DNA from: QHCE01 sp038260095
GTDB lineage: Bacteria; Actinomycetota; Actinomycetes; Mycobacteriales; QHCE01
Reading direction: 5' to 3'
Assembly: GCA_038260095.1 (NCBI GenBank)
Contig: JBBSOC010000005.1
Coordinates: 1 to 64,000 of the forward strand
Length of the DNA: 64,000 nucleotides
A model generated the notes under the pieces. It ran no database searches and had not been told where the DNA came from. It worked only from the letters and a program-made list of their open reading frames with translations. Shown piece after piece: positions 41,633-49,750 of the stretch. Position 1 is the first letter of the stretch. Each line of letters starts with the position of its first letter. The translations under genes and the position numbers were made by a program.

Positions 41633-42298
41633 ATGTCTAAAGGCTGGGGTAGTCGTGCCGGCGCTCTCGCCCTGGTCGCGCTTGTGAGCAGCTGCGCTTC
41701 GGGGGGGGCTAATCAAGGATCCGCCCCGTCGGCGGAACCTTCTGCCTCCCCTGCTCCTGCGCCGCCTGGTACTGCCGGTGTAGTTGTGCTTTCCGGCGGC
41801 AAAACGGCTGCCTTGGCCGCGCTTGGAGATGATCACGCCGATACCATTGTCTGTGGTCCATCTGATGTTCCTGACGTCATAAGCATCCCACTGACCAGGG
41901 ATTCCTCTGGGCAAGTTGCAAGTCCCCTTGCGGTGAGGATAGTTAACAAAGGCGCGTTGTTCGTTACCTTTAAAGATACATCATTCACGTGTGTTGCGAA
42001 TACTGTTACTGATGCCGGCCAGCGACCGGACGCCGTTGCGTTTGTCCCTGATGGAACGCCTTCAGGTGCCGGAGTGGCTGGTGTGGTGCGCCCAGAAGCA
42101 GTTCCGGCCAATTCTCCTCCCGGGGCAGGTTCCGCCGCGGTCGCAGACAAGCCTGTGGGGGAAGCCTGCGTTACGCTGAATAATTTTGTGGGTTTCTCGG
42201 TTAATCTGCCGCCGTGTGATGGGGCGATTTCTGGAGGGTCAACGCGGAGATCATCAGCTGCTGGCCGAGCACGCGCCAATCCGCGCCCCAAACTGTAG
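41633..42298 (+). CDS. Lipoprotein of unknown function
   Basis: About 221 residues from ATG 41633, preceded by GAGGTGAG; the frame is open from 41591. The signal peptide ends in ALVALVSSC, a lipobox, so Cys should be lipidated. Next is a Ser/Ala/Pro linker, then a domain of about 130 residues with three or four Cys (VCGPSDVPDV, FTCVAN, EACVTL, LPPCDG). No family was recognised. It ends with a basic tail. It follows the protease gene by about 125 bp and faces the same way, so a joint envelope role is possible. Confidence 0.65.
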   Translation: MSKGWGSRAGALALVALVSSCASGGANQGSAPSAEPSASPAPAPPGTAGVVVLSGGKTAALAALGDDHADTIVCGPSDVPDVISIPLTRDSSGQVASPLAVRIVNKGALFVTFKDTSFTCVANTVTDAGQRPDAVAFVPDGTPSGAGVAGVVRPEAVPANSPPGAGSAAVADKPVGEACVTLNNFVGFSVNLPPCDGAISGGSTRRSSAAGRARANPRPKL

Positions 42299-42363
42299 CT
42301 CCCTAGCGCTGGCCGAGGCGAGCTCGACAGCAGGGCAGCAGCGACTGCTGTCAGAATTGAACT

Positions 42364-43455
42364 GTGCTGACTGACTCCACGCCGCCGCTGCATGTTCGCG
42401 GGGTTGTGCTGCCCGAAGAAGTAGAGCGCGACATCTGGATCACCGGCGACCGCCTGAGCTTTGAACGGGTATCCGGTGCGACGACGATTGCCGATCGAGG
42501 TTGGATCGTCCCTGGTCTGGTAGACGCGCACTGTCATATCGGGATCGGCCCCGACGGCCCGATCAGCGATATCGCGAGCGCTCGCGAGCTAGCAATCCAA
42601 GACCGGGACGCGGGTGTGCTTGCCATCCGGGACGCGGGCTCACCCATCGAATACGCCGAACTCGACCACGACCCACAGCTACCACGGCTGGTACGAGCCG
42701 GCCAGCACTTAGCCCCGCCGAAGCGATACCTGCCCAAGCTGGCCGTCGAGTGTGAACCGGAGGAGCTTGCCGCGCAAGCCACACGGCAAGCCCACGCTGG
42801 GAACGGTTGGATCAAGCTAGTGGGGGACTGGATCGATCGATCTCGCGGTGATCTAGCGCCCACCTACGACGACGCTACGTTCGCGGCTGCCGTGGACGCC
42901 GCCCACGCCGCCGGCGCACGGGTCGCGGTGCACACGTTCTCTGAAGCCGCGCTTCCCGGTCTGATTGCCGCGGGCGTGGATTCCATCGAGCACGGCACTG
43001 GCCTCTCCGAGGATCTCATCGACCTCATGGCGCAGCGGCAGATCGCCCTAGTCCCCACGCTAACCAACATCGATAACTTTCCGCACTACGCGCAGAAAGG
43101 GCAGGCGAAGTTTCCGCACTACGCCGAACACATGCGGGCGCTGCACCAGCGGTTTCCGGACGTGGTTGCATCGGCTTATGCGGCGGGTGTGCCGATTTTT
43201 GTGGGCACTGATGCTGGCAGCGTCGTTAGCCATGGGCTGGCGGCCGCGGAAATCCTTCGGCTACACGAAGTGGGAATGTCGACGACCGACGCGCTGGCCG
43301 CCGGGTCGTGGAAAGCCCGGCAGTGGCTTGGCTTTTCTGGCATCGCCGAAGGCGGTTTAGCGGACCTAGTGGTGTACGCCTGCGACCCCCGGCTTGACCT
43401 GCGAGTGTTGTATGCCCCTGAACGGATCGTGCTGCGCGGCCGGGTAGTGCGGTAG
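42364..43455 (+). CDS. Amidohydrolase-superfamily metal-dependent hydrolase
   Basis: 363 residues from GTG 42364. The metal-site motifs of the superfamily are present: VDAHCHIGIG (first His pair), GWIKLVGDW (Lys region), RVAVHTFSE (His), DSIEHGTGL (His) and FVGTDAGSV (Asp). Related proteins hydrolyse imidazolone, dipeptides or amides. The substrate here is unknown. In mycobacteria a similar amidohydrolase gene lies between ffh and rpsP, so the position is old. There is no signal peptide, so it is cytosolic. It is downstream of the lipoprotein gene on the same strand. Confidence 0.85.
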   Translation: MLTDSTPPLHVRGVVLPEEVERDIWITGDRLSFERVSGATTIADRGWIVPGLVDAHCHIGIGPDGPISDIASARELAIQDRDAGVLAIRDAGSPIEYAELDHDPQLPRLVRAGQHLAPPKRYLPKLAVECEPEELAAQATRQAHAGNGWIKLVGDWIDRSRGDLAPTYDDATFAAAVDAAHAAGARVAVHTFSEAALPGLIAAGVDSIEHGTGLSEDLIDLMAQRQIALVPTLTNIDNFPHYAQKGQAKFPHYAEHMRALHQRFPDVVASAYAAGVPIFVGTDAGSVVSHGLAAAEILRLHEVGMSTTDALAAGSWKARQWLGFSGIAEGGLADLVVYACDPRLDLRVLYAPERIVLRGRVVR

Positions 43456-43466
43456 AGACTGCTGAA

Positions 43467-43814
43467 TCAAAGTTTGTCGCTGAGGATGTTAGCAACTTTC
43501 CGTAGATCACTAATAAGTTCCGGAAGTTGCCGACGCGCGGTCGTATGCAAAATTTCTACATCAACAGACCAATAGCCGTGCACGATCCTATTGCGAAGCT
43601 GTATAGGTTTTTCCCACGGAATCCGTGGGAAACGCTTCCTTGCCTCTTCGGAGATTTGATTAGCCGCCTCGCCAATCACTGTAAAATTCCATAGCAGCGC
43701 GTCATGCCGCTGCCGGTTAGCTGCCAATTCGTCAATCGATACGTCGTTGGTTAACAGCTGGGCCTGCTCTGCCGCGTCGATCATCTCATTAACCAGTAAA
43801 ATGTCACGTTGCAT
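43467..43814 (-). CDS. hepT: HepT-family HEPN ribonuclease toxin (DUF86)
   Basis: 115 residues. The C-terminal half has LRNRIVHGYWSVD, which fits the R-x4-H-x-Y motif that is both the RNase active site and the tyrosine target of its partner. LLWNFTVIGEAANQISEEAR is the typical second helix of DUF86 proteins. HepT cuts RNA until MntA modifies the Tyr. The start overlaps the MntA gene end by 11 bp. The motif is intact, so the toxin looks active. Confidence 0.9.
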   Translation of the reverse strand: MQRDILLVNEMIDAAEQAQLLTNDVSIDELAANRQRHDALLWNFTVIGEAANQISEEARKRFPRIPWEKPIQLRNRIVHGYWSVDVEILHTTARRQLPELISDLRKVANILSDKL

Positions 43815-44106
43815 GTATGACGCGCGCTTCGGCTAGAACGGTCAGCTTGAGCATGGAATGCAGCGACTGGCGAGATATTAAATCGACGGGGCGACCAAAT
43901 ATTGCTGAGAGCTCGGCTGAGAGCTCTTCAATTTCCCAGCCGAGCCGTTTTCCTGGCTGCAACCTGTACAGCAGGTCGACATCACTATCTGATCTGACCT
44001 CGTCTCGGGCTGCCGATCCAAACACAGCTAGTTCAGCGATGCCATATCTTTCACATACGGCGGCCAAGGACTCCTCATCAATCTCTGCCTTTGCGATAGT
44101 GAGCAT
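43804..44106 (-). CDS. mntA: MntA-family nucleotidyltransferase antitoxin
   Basis: 100 residues. FGSAARDEVRSDSDVDLLYR fits the minimal nucleotidyltransferase motif GS-x10-D-x-D, with the two catalytic Asp. The third acidic residue is expected near GRPVDLIS. MntA proteins inactivate HepT by transferring AMP to its Tyr. The gene comes first and overlaps hepT, the standard order. It is complete and apparently functional. Confidence 0.9.
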   Translation of the reverse strand: MLTIAKAEIDEESLAAVCERYGIAELAVFGSAARDEVRSDSDVDLLYRLQPGKRLGWEIEELSAELSAIFGRPVDLISRQSLHSMLKLTVLAEARVIHAT

Positions 44107-44145
44107 GTGTACAGGTTACTCCCTTAGTGAATTTGGAGTGATGCG

Positions 44146-46140
44146 TTAGCCAGCGCGAACCTTTTCGGCTAGACGCGTCTTTAGTACGGCCGGGTCTGTG
44201 ATAGGCAGGTCGCACACAAACCCTCGACACACGTAGGCCGCTGGACTTCCATCGACGAGCGGGCGGTTGGCCAGCAGTGGCGCACCCGGCGTCTCGGGTT
44301 CGCTAGCAACGACCACCGCGCCGCCCGCCCTAGCCCGCCAGGCGGTTGCGCGCAGCTGCTTCGCTAGCGGTCCGCTACCGACGATCGCGATCTGCGCTGG
44401 TCCGCTCAGCAGCGCAAGTGCGGCGTTCCCCGCCCATCCGGCAAAGCGGGGAGCGTGCGTGACTAGCTCTTTGTAACCAGACAGCGCTGCTACTGCGTGG
44501 CCTCGATAGCTTGGCTCACCCGAGAGCGCGGAGTAGTTGACTAATGCACCGATCATGGCGGAAGTGCCAGATGGGGTGGCGGTGTCCGTGAGTTCTTTGG
44601 GGCGCCGAAACAGCGGCTCACCCTCGTTGGAGGTATCGAAGAAGCCACCGCGGGGATCGCCGAAGTGAGCGAGGGCCGCGTCCAGGATTTCGCCGGCGGC
44701 GCTGAGCCACCTGCCTTGCCCGGTAGCTTGATGCAGCACGCAGAGTGCTTCGGCAAGGCAGCCGTAGTCTTCGAGCACTCCTGGTGGTCCTACTACACCG
44801 GCCAGTGACGTGCGCGTCAGCGCCCCGTCACGCCAATGCTTGGCCAGGATCAGCTCGGCCGCTTCGATTGCGGCGTTGAGGGTTGTCTGGTTTTCAGTCA
44901 GCACGCCATGTTCGGCCAGCGCCGCTATCGCTAGCCCGTTCCATGCTGTGACCACTTTGTCGTCCCGGGCCGGCTGAGACCGCCGCGCACGGCCGGCTAG
45001 CAGCATCGCCCGTAGCCGGGCCCAGCGCTGCTCGTCGTCGGGGTCCTGGCGTAGTTGCAGCACACTCGTGCCGTGCTCGAAGCTGCCCTCAGCTGTCACC
45101 TGGCACAGGTTGGCCACCCACTCCCCGTCCGCTGGGCCGAGTAAGTCTCGCAGCTGCTGCGGAGTCCAGGCGTAGGTGGCCCCTTCAACTCCGTCAGTGT
45201 CGGCATCCAGCGAGGAAGCGAAACCGCCCTCGCTGGTTCGCAGCTCCGCGAGCAGAAAGTCAGCCGTCTGGTCGGCCACTCGGCGTGCCAGCTTGTCCCC
45301 GGTGACCTGCCACAGATTGAGGTAGAGGCCAAGCAGTAGTGCGTTGTCGTACAGCATCTTTTCAAAATGTGGCACAGTCCAGGTTTCGTCCACGCTGTAA
45401 CGGGCGAATCCGCCGGCCAACTGGTCATACATCCCGCCCCGGGTCATCGCTTCGCAGGTATGACGAACCATTTCCAGCGCGGTGGTGTGGCCGGTATCAG
45501 CGTGGTAGCGGAGCAGGAACTGCCCCACCATGGACGACGGAAACTTGGGTGCGCCCCCGAAACCGCCGTTAACCTGATCGTGCTCGCCGGTAAGGGTGTG
45601 TACCGCTGTCGTTAGGTCGGCGGCGGTCAGCTGCGAATCGAGCGAGGAGTTGCGTGCGGATTCACGTTCTAGTGCTTGCCGCAAGCTCTCGCCTTGGCTC
45701 AGTACGGCTTCTCGCTGTTCACGCCACGCTCGGGCAGCTGCCACAACGAGCTGGCTGAACTGCTCGCGGGGAAAATAGGTGCCGCAGTAGAACGGTTCCC
45801 CGTCAGGCGTGCACCACACAGTCATTGGCCAGCCACCGCGACCGGTCATCAGCTGCGTGGCCGACATGTACACCGAATCGATATCGGGGCGCTCTTCACG
45901 ATCCACTTTGATCGGCACGCAGTGGGCATTGATCAGTTCTGCGGTAGCTGGGTCCTCGAAAGATTCGTGCGCCATCACGTGACACCAGTGGCAGGCCGCA
46001 TACCCCACGCTCAGCAGCACCGGAACGTCACGCTTTTGTGCCTGCTGGAATGCCTCAGCACACCATGGCCACCAGTCCACGGGGTTATCAGCATGCTGAC
46101 GCAGATACGGTGAGGTGGCTGTTGCCAGTCGGTTGGCCAT
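44146..46140 (-). CDS. Thioredoxin-domain/six-hairpin protein (YyaL-like, DUF255)
   Basis: 664 residues. The N-terminus is the DUF255 thioredoxin-like domain: RLATATSPYLRQHADNPVDW, then GYAACHWCHVMAHESFEDP with a C-x-x-C site and VDREERPDIDSVYM. The rest is an alpha-barrel of the six-hairpin glycosidase kind (TVPHFEKMLYDNALLLGLYL; FASSLDADTDGVEGATYAW). The family is widespread but its activity is unclear. It lacks a signal peptide. Length and motifs are typical. The gene is upstream of mntA-hepT on the same strand with a 39-bp gap. Confidence 0.9.
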   Translation of the reverse strand: MANRLATATSPYLRQHADNPVDWWPWCAEAFQQAQKRDVPVLLSVGYAACHWCHVMAHESFEDPATAELINAHCVPIKVDREERPDIDSVYMSATQLMTGRGGWPMTVWCTPDGEPFYCGTYFPREQFSQLVVAAARAWREQREAVLSQGESLRQALERESARNSSLDSQLTAADLTTAVHTLTGEHDQVNGGFGGAPKFPSSMVGQFLLRYHADTGHTTALEMVRHTCEAMTRGGMYDQLAGGFARYSVDETWTVPHFEKMLYDNALLLGLYLNLWQVTGDKLARRVADQTADFLLAELRTSEGGFASSLDADTDGVEGATYAWTPQQLRDLLGPADGEWVANLCQVTAEGSFEHGTSVLQLRQDPDDEQRWARLRAMLLAGRARRSQPARDDKVVTAWNGLAIAALAEHGVLTENQTTLNAAIEAAELILAKHWRDGALTRTSLAGVVGPPGVLEDYGCLAEALCVLHQATGQGRWLSAAGEILDAALAHFGDPRGGFFDTSNEGEPLFRRPKELTDTATPSGTSAMIGALVNYSALSGEPSYRGHAVAALSGYKELVTHAPRFAGWAGNAALALLSGPAQIAIVGSGPLAKQLRATAWRARAGGAVVVASEPETPGAPLLANRPLVDGSPAAYVCRGFVCDLPITDPAVLKTRLAEKVRAG

Positions 46141-46258
46141 TTTGCCACGCTACGCCTCAATAGATGCTGGGCGTCCTCTGCTGGCGATCATGCGCGCTTC
46201 AGTGTTGGGGAAACGCGATAGTGCCGGCTCTGTGACGGATCGAATTGTGTGTTCCGAC

Positions 46259-46627
46259 TTAGCGGAGAGGTAACGCGCGGACTCTGATACCTCTGGTGGT
46301 GAAGGCTGCTATTGCGCCAGTTTGCAGGTGTGGTTCCAGGATTTCAAGCTGTTGGAGGATAACATCTACCAGAGCGGTTGGGTGCAAGTCGATGATTTCT
46401 CTCACCAGCAGAACAGAAGGTTTCCTCGCGCGAGTACTGGCCAGAAGGGCACCAAAGTCGGTATCTGCGGAGCTGATGATTCGATCATCCGTTGCGGCGA
46501 TGGCCATGAGTGTGGCATCGGGAGCACTGGCAGCTTGAAGATCATATACGTGGGTTGCGTCATGGCTTTCTTTAGAGAGAAGCGCCGCTACTTGAGGTGA
46601 CAGATTTTCGTCAACGAGGAATCTCAC
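46259..46627 (-). CDS. DUF5615 PIN-like protein, probable toxin of a DUF433 pair
   Basis: 122 residues. MRFLVDENLSPQVAALLSKE carries the first Asp and Glu of the PIN-like Mut7-C/DUF5615 family, and IISSADTDFGALLASTRARK carries the Asp cluster further on. VLLVREIIDLHPTALVDVIL follows. PIN-like folds are metal-dependent RNases. The start overlaps the end of the DUF433 gene by 4 bp, so the two are coupled. DUF433/DUF5615 pairs are widely treated as TA modules, although few have been tested. Confidence 0.85.
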   Translation of the reverse strand: MRFLVDENLSPQVAALLSKESHDATHVYDLQAASAPDATLMAIAATDDRIISSADTDFGALLASTRARKPSVLLVREIIDLHPTALVDVILQQLEILEPHLQTGAIAAFTTRGIRVRALPLR

Positions 46628-46854
46628 ACGGGCTCGCGTAGGCGGTAGAAGTGAACATTCGTGGATGCTGCAGCGTATTCCAGGGCTTGGCTGATGTCTT
46701 CACGGTCTAGGTGGGGATAGTTTTCCAGGATCTCGTCAAAGCTCCACCCGCTTGCTACCAGCCGTACCACGGTCTCCACTGTGATGCGCAGGCCACGAAT
46801 GCAGGGTTTACCTTCGAGCTTGTCTGGCTCGACAGTGATCCGATCAAAGTCCAT
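46624..46854 (-). CDS. DUF433 protein, probable antitoxin
   Basis: 76 residues from ATG 46854. The DUF433 signature is clear: ITVEPDKLEGKPCIRGLRIT (G-K-P-x-I-x-G-x-R-I-T), followed by VETVVRLVASGWSFDEILEN and YPHLDREDISQALEYAAA, a winged or homeodomain-like DNA-binding fold. The frame stays open for 76 more codons upstream, but that part is only the 16-bp repeats read as protein and is not believed. The repeats (46897-47030) begin 43 bp upstream of the start, where the promoter should be. Confidence 0.87.
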   Translation of the reverse strand: MDFDRITVEPDKLEGKPCIRGLRITVETVVRLVASGWSFDEILENYPHLDREDISQALEYAAASTNVHFYRLREPV

Positions 46855-46896
46855 AGTGTTCCCTTCCGCTACCCATACTCCCAGATACGTCCAGGG

Positions 46897-47030
46897 CCAA
46901 CCCGTGCTCGTGCCAACCCGTGCTCGTGCCAACCCGTGCTCGTGCCAACCCGTGCTCGTGCCAACCCGTGCTCGTGCCAACCCGTGCTCGTGCCAACCCG
47001 TGCTCGTGCCAACCCGTGCTCGTGCCAACC
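46897..47030. repeat. Eight 16-bp tandem repeats upstream of the DUF433/DUF5615 pair
   Basis: The unit CCAACCCGTGCTCGTG starts at 46897, 46913, 46929, 46945, 46961, 46977, 46993 and 47009, all identical, followed by a partial copy CCAACC at 47025-47030. The unit is not a multiple of three and has no stop in any frame on either strand, hence long spurious open frames. Perfect identity suggests recent expansion by slippage. It lies 43 bp upstream of the antitoxin start. Copy number could change promoter spacing or regulator binding. It is not a CRISPR: there are no spacers. Confidence 0.95.
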
Positions 47031-47144
47031 AAAGCGGGGATTCACAGAGGTAAATCTTGTGAGCGAAGACTTCATCCTCCATGTGATAGGAAAAGCTAAG
47101 GTATGGATACTTATTTCATGCGGTCGCGATAGTGCCGAGCGCAG

Positions 47145-47188
47145 CTCGGGCGTTCTCGTCCATGGCGGCTTCGGCTGAACAGCCCGAG
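47145..47188. terminator. Hairpin after the GNAT gene; possible short copy of the intergenic element
   Basis: CTCGGGC (47145-47151) pairs with GCCCGAG (47182-47188). The loop contains GTTCTCGTC and GGCGGCT, both found in the core of copies A and C. It begins 1 bp after the stop codon of the minus-strand GNAT gene, the place of a terminator. There is no T-run. The likeness to the larger element may be chance. Confidence 0.45.
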
Positions 47189-47680
47189 TCAGACCGCTGC
47201 CTGTCTGCTAAGTCCGATGAGCGCGGCGCCAGTGAGCCGGAAGGTAGTCCACTCATCCTCGGGAGCTGCGCCAATCGAGGTGTAGAGCCCGATCGCTAGG
47301 GCGTTCCAGTTGAGTACTGACCCCTCTAATCTGGAATATCCACGCTGCACGCACTCCTTGGCCACACTGCTCAGCAGAGCCTTACCTAGCCCTAGTCCCC
47401 GCTGTCCCGGCTGAACGTAGAGGTCTTCTATATAAATGCCATGTGTGCCGCGCCAGGTAGAGAAATTTAGGAACCACAGGGCGCAACCGACAAGCCGCCC
47501 GTCGACCTCGGCCACGTGACCGAACAGCGACGGATTCTCGCAAAACAGGCCAGTTTGTAGCTGTTCAGGTACTAGGTGGCACTCCTGTGGAGCTTTCTCG
47601 TACCCGGCCAATTCATGGACCAACCCCGTTACCGCATCGACGTCAGTCTCACGCACTCTTCGGATATGTGAACTCGTCAT
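47189..47680 (-). CDS. GNAT-family N-acetyltransferase
   Basis: 163 residues from ATG 47680 (open to 47770). HIRRVRETDVDAVTGLVHEL and AGYEKAPQECHLVPEQL are typical of the diamine/thialysine acetyltransferase branch of GNATs. YIEDLYVQPGQRGLGLGKAL is motif A with the R-G-x-G-x-G acetyl-CoA loop, and LEGSVLNWNALAIGLYTSIG is motif B. The EDLYVxPxxRGxG wording and the loop of N-W-N-x-x-A-I-x-x-Y are those of SSAT-like enzymes, so a polyamine or amino-acid amine is a fair guess. It is divergent from the D-amino-acid oxidase gene, 47 bp apart. Confidence 0.9.
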   Translation of the reverse strand: MTSSHIRRVRETDVDAVTGLVHELAGYEKAPQECHLVPEQLQTGLFCENPSLFGHVAEVDGRLVGCALWFLNFSTWRGTHGIYIEDLYVQPGQRGLGLGKALLSSVAKECVQRGYSRLEGSVLNWNALAIGLYTSIGAAPEDEWTTFRLTGAALIGLSRQAAV

Positions 47681-47727
47681 GTTAGTAGGATACGTCAGCT
47701 GGTAGGGCCAAGTCGTAGGAGCGGACC

Positions 47728-48675
47728 ATGAACGCGGTGGTAATTGGGTGCGGTGTCTCCGGGCTCTCATCCGGTATCCGCCTGTTGGAAAGCGGTGTCG
47801 ATACCGAGATTTGGACTCGCGAGCCGGCGGCGGAAACTACCTCCAGCGTCGCGGCCGCTTTCTGGTACCCATACAAGGTTTACCCAGAAGACCTCGTCTT
47901 CAACTGGGCGGCTGCGACGTACGCTGAGCTGATCAAGCTAGCAGCGATCTCCGGTACCGGAGTTGCTATCCGCGAGCTTCTGGAAATACTGCCCGGGCAA
48001 GCCGCACAACCGTGGTGGCGGGAGATCGTGGACGGTTTCCAACGTCCTACCGGCGCCCAGCTGCCGCTGGAGTACTCCGATGGCTACCTTTTCGCCTGCC
48101 CAGTGGCTGAGATGCCGATATACCTCGCCTACCTGCAACGACGCTTCGAGGACCTGGGCGGCACCGTTCGCATGCGGACTGTCGATTCCGTAACCGAGCT
48201 GTTCGATAACCATGATGTGATCGTCAACTGCACCGGTATGGGAGCTCGTGAGCTGGTCGGTGACCAGACGATGATTCCGATCCGCGGGCAAGTGGTCCGC
48301 GTGAGTCAGGTAGGTATCGAGCGGATTCTGCTGGATCAGCACGGAGCCGCTGGATTGACCTACATCGTTCCGCGCTCCCGCGATTGTGTGCTGGGCGGTA
48401 CGGCAGAACCTAACGATGAGGGCCTGGCCCCAGATGAGCAGACCGCAGCCGGAATTCTAGCCAGATGCGTCAAGCTCGACCCCCGTCTAGTCAACGCAGT
48501 CGTCCTAGAGCACCAGGTCGGCCTTCGACCGAGCAGACCGGCTGTCCGGGTGGAGCTCGACCGTGATGTGGCGCACGGGCGACTGATCCATAATTACGGT
48601 CACGGAGGTGCCGGGGTGGCGCTGTCGTGGGGATGCGCGGACGCAGTAGCGCGATTGGCGACTCTGGCAGGGTAG
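47728..48675 (+). CDS. D-amino-acid oxidase (FAD-dependent, DAO family)
   Basis: 315 residues. MNAVVIGCGVSGLSSGIRLL is the FAD-binding G-x-G-x-x-G. TSSVAAAFWYPYKVYP is the DAAO-specific segment. Further on come NCTGMGARELVGD and RGQVVRVSQVG, then YIVPRSRDCVLGGTAE, GLRPSRPAVRVELD with the substrate-binding Arg, and HNYGHGGAGVALSWGCA at the end. All are DAAO landmarks. It oxidises D-amino acids to 2-oxo acids, giving H2O2 and ammonia, possibly D-Ala or D-Glu from wall turnover. There is no signal or peroxisomal target. Length is normal. Confidence 0.93.
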   Translation: MNAVVIGCGVSGLSSGIRLLESGVDTEIWTREPAAETTSSVAAAFWYPYKVYPEDLVFNWAAATYAELIKLAAISGTGVAIRELLEILPGQAAQPWWREIVDGFQRPTGAQLPLEYSDGYLFACPVAEMPIYLAYLQRRFEDLGGTVRMRTVDSVTELFDNHDVIVNCTGMGARELVGDQTMIPIRGQVVRVSQVGIERILLDQHGAAGLTYIVPRSRDCVLGGTAEPNDEGLAPDEQTAAGILARCVKLDPRLVNAVVLEHQVGLRPSRPAVRVELDRDVAHGRLIHNYGHGGAGVALSWGCADAVARLATLAG

Positions 48676-48694
48676 GAAACGGAAACAGATGAGG

Positions 48695-49678
48695 TTAAGC
48701 CGGCTTTTTCTCGTCAAAAGCGCGGGTGTCTCGCGGCGGCAAGAAGGGCTCGGCGTTGGCGGGTTGCCCAGCGACGATGCAGCGGCTCCGTTCTAGCTCG
48801 GCATTGAGCTGGGCGCCGAATAGAATGGCAAGGTTGGTTATCCATAGCCAAACCAGCAAGATGATCGGCGTAGCGAGCGTGCCATAAGTCTTGTTATATG
48901 AGCCGAAATTCGCCACATAGAAACCGAAAGCCGCCGACGATAGGACCCAGATCAGCACGGCTACTATGCTGCCCGGCGTCACCCAGACAAAACCACCCTG
49001 CCGCACGTTCGGTGAGGCCCAGTACAGCACCCCGAATAACAGGCTAATCGCCAGCACCAGCACCGGCCACTTCGCGAAGTCCCACACTGTGACCAGCCCG
49101 GACCCCAGACCCAGTGATGACCCCACCTGCTTGGCGATAGCTCCAGTAAGCGCCACCGCAAGTGCGCTTACGGCGAGGATCACGCCTGCCAGTAGCGTGA
49201 TAACCAGCCGCAACGGCGCCGTTTTCCAGATCGGCCGCCCCTCCTCCATGTGGTAGATCGCGTTGGACGCTCGCATGAAGGCGGCAATGTACCCCGAGGC
49301 CGACCACCAGGCCGCCACAATGCCCACAATGACCAGAACGCTGGCGGTGCCAGTTGAGCCTTCCAGGTTCCGCACTGTGCTGGTGAGAATGTCGCGCACT
49401 GTGCCGGGCGCCAACTGCGAGATATTGTCCACGATGGTGCGGGTTGCGGAAGAACTCAGCAAACCGATCGTTGATACCGCTGCCAGCAGTGCCGGAAAAA
49501 TTGACAGCACGCTGTAGTAGGTCAGAGCCGCCGCCCAGTCGCTGAGGTTGTTGGCGTTTACGTCTTTTAAGGTGCGCTTGGTTGCTGCCCACCACGATCG
49601 TTTCGGCAATTCTGACGGTCGGGCTGGATCAGTTTTGAGCGGTGAATGTGTAGGTTCGTGCTCAGTTGAGGCAACCAT
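48695..49678 (-). CDS. YihY/virulence factor BrkB family membrane protein
   Basis: 327 residues with six membrane helices. DVNANNLSDWAAALTYYSVL is the YihY opening (..D.....A..LTYY..LS..P). Other family features are WSASGYIAAFMRASNAIYHM and YGTLATPIILLVWLWITNLA. The function is unknown; an old RNase BN label has been withdrawn. The ends are polar (a Lys-rich N-terminus; a Pro/Arg tail). It is convergent with the DAAO gene, 20 bp apart. It is complete. Confidence 0.92.
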   Translation of the reverse strand: MVASTEHEPTHSPLKTDPARPSELPKRSWWAATKRTLKDVNANNLSDWAAALTYYSVLSIFPALLAAVSTIGLLSSSATRTIVDNISQLAPGTVRDILTSTVRNLEGSTGTASVLVIVGIVAAWWSASGYIAAFMRASNAIYHMEEGRPIWKTAPLRLVITLLAGVILAVSALAVALTGAIAKQVGSSLGLGSGLVTVWDFAKWPVLVLAISLLFGVLYWASPNVRQGGFVWVTPGSIVAVLIWVLSSAAFGFYVANFGSYNKTYGTLATPIILLVWLWITNLAILFGAQLNAELERSRCIVAGQPANAEPFLPPRDTRAFDEKKPA

Positions 49679-49750
49679 GACGTTGAACCTTTCCCTTGAG
49701 GCAATGATGTGTTTTCTGTGCCCGCGGTGTTCTAACCATCGTAGCTATGG

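Noticed and set aside
46897..47030. CRISPR array
   Set aside because: The repeats are 16 bp, contiguous and without spacers, and there are no cas genes nearby.
46711..47178. Long open frames on both strands across the 16-bp repeats, including an N-terminal extension of the DUF433 gene
   Set aside because: The repeat unit has no stop in any frame, so open frames arise automatically. The translated repeats do not resemble DUF433 proteins, which begin at ATG 46854.
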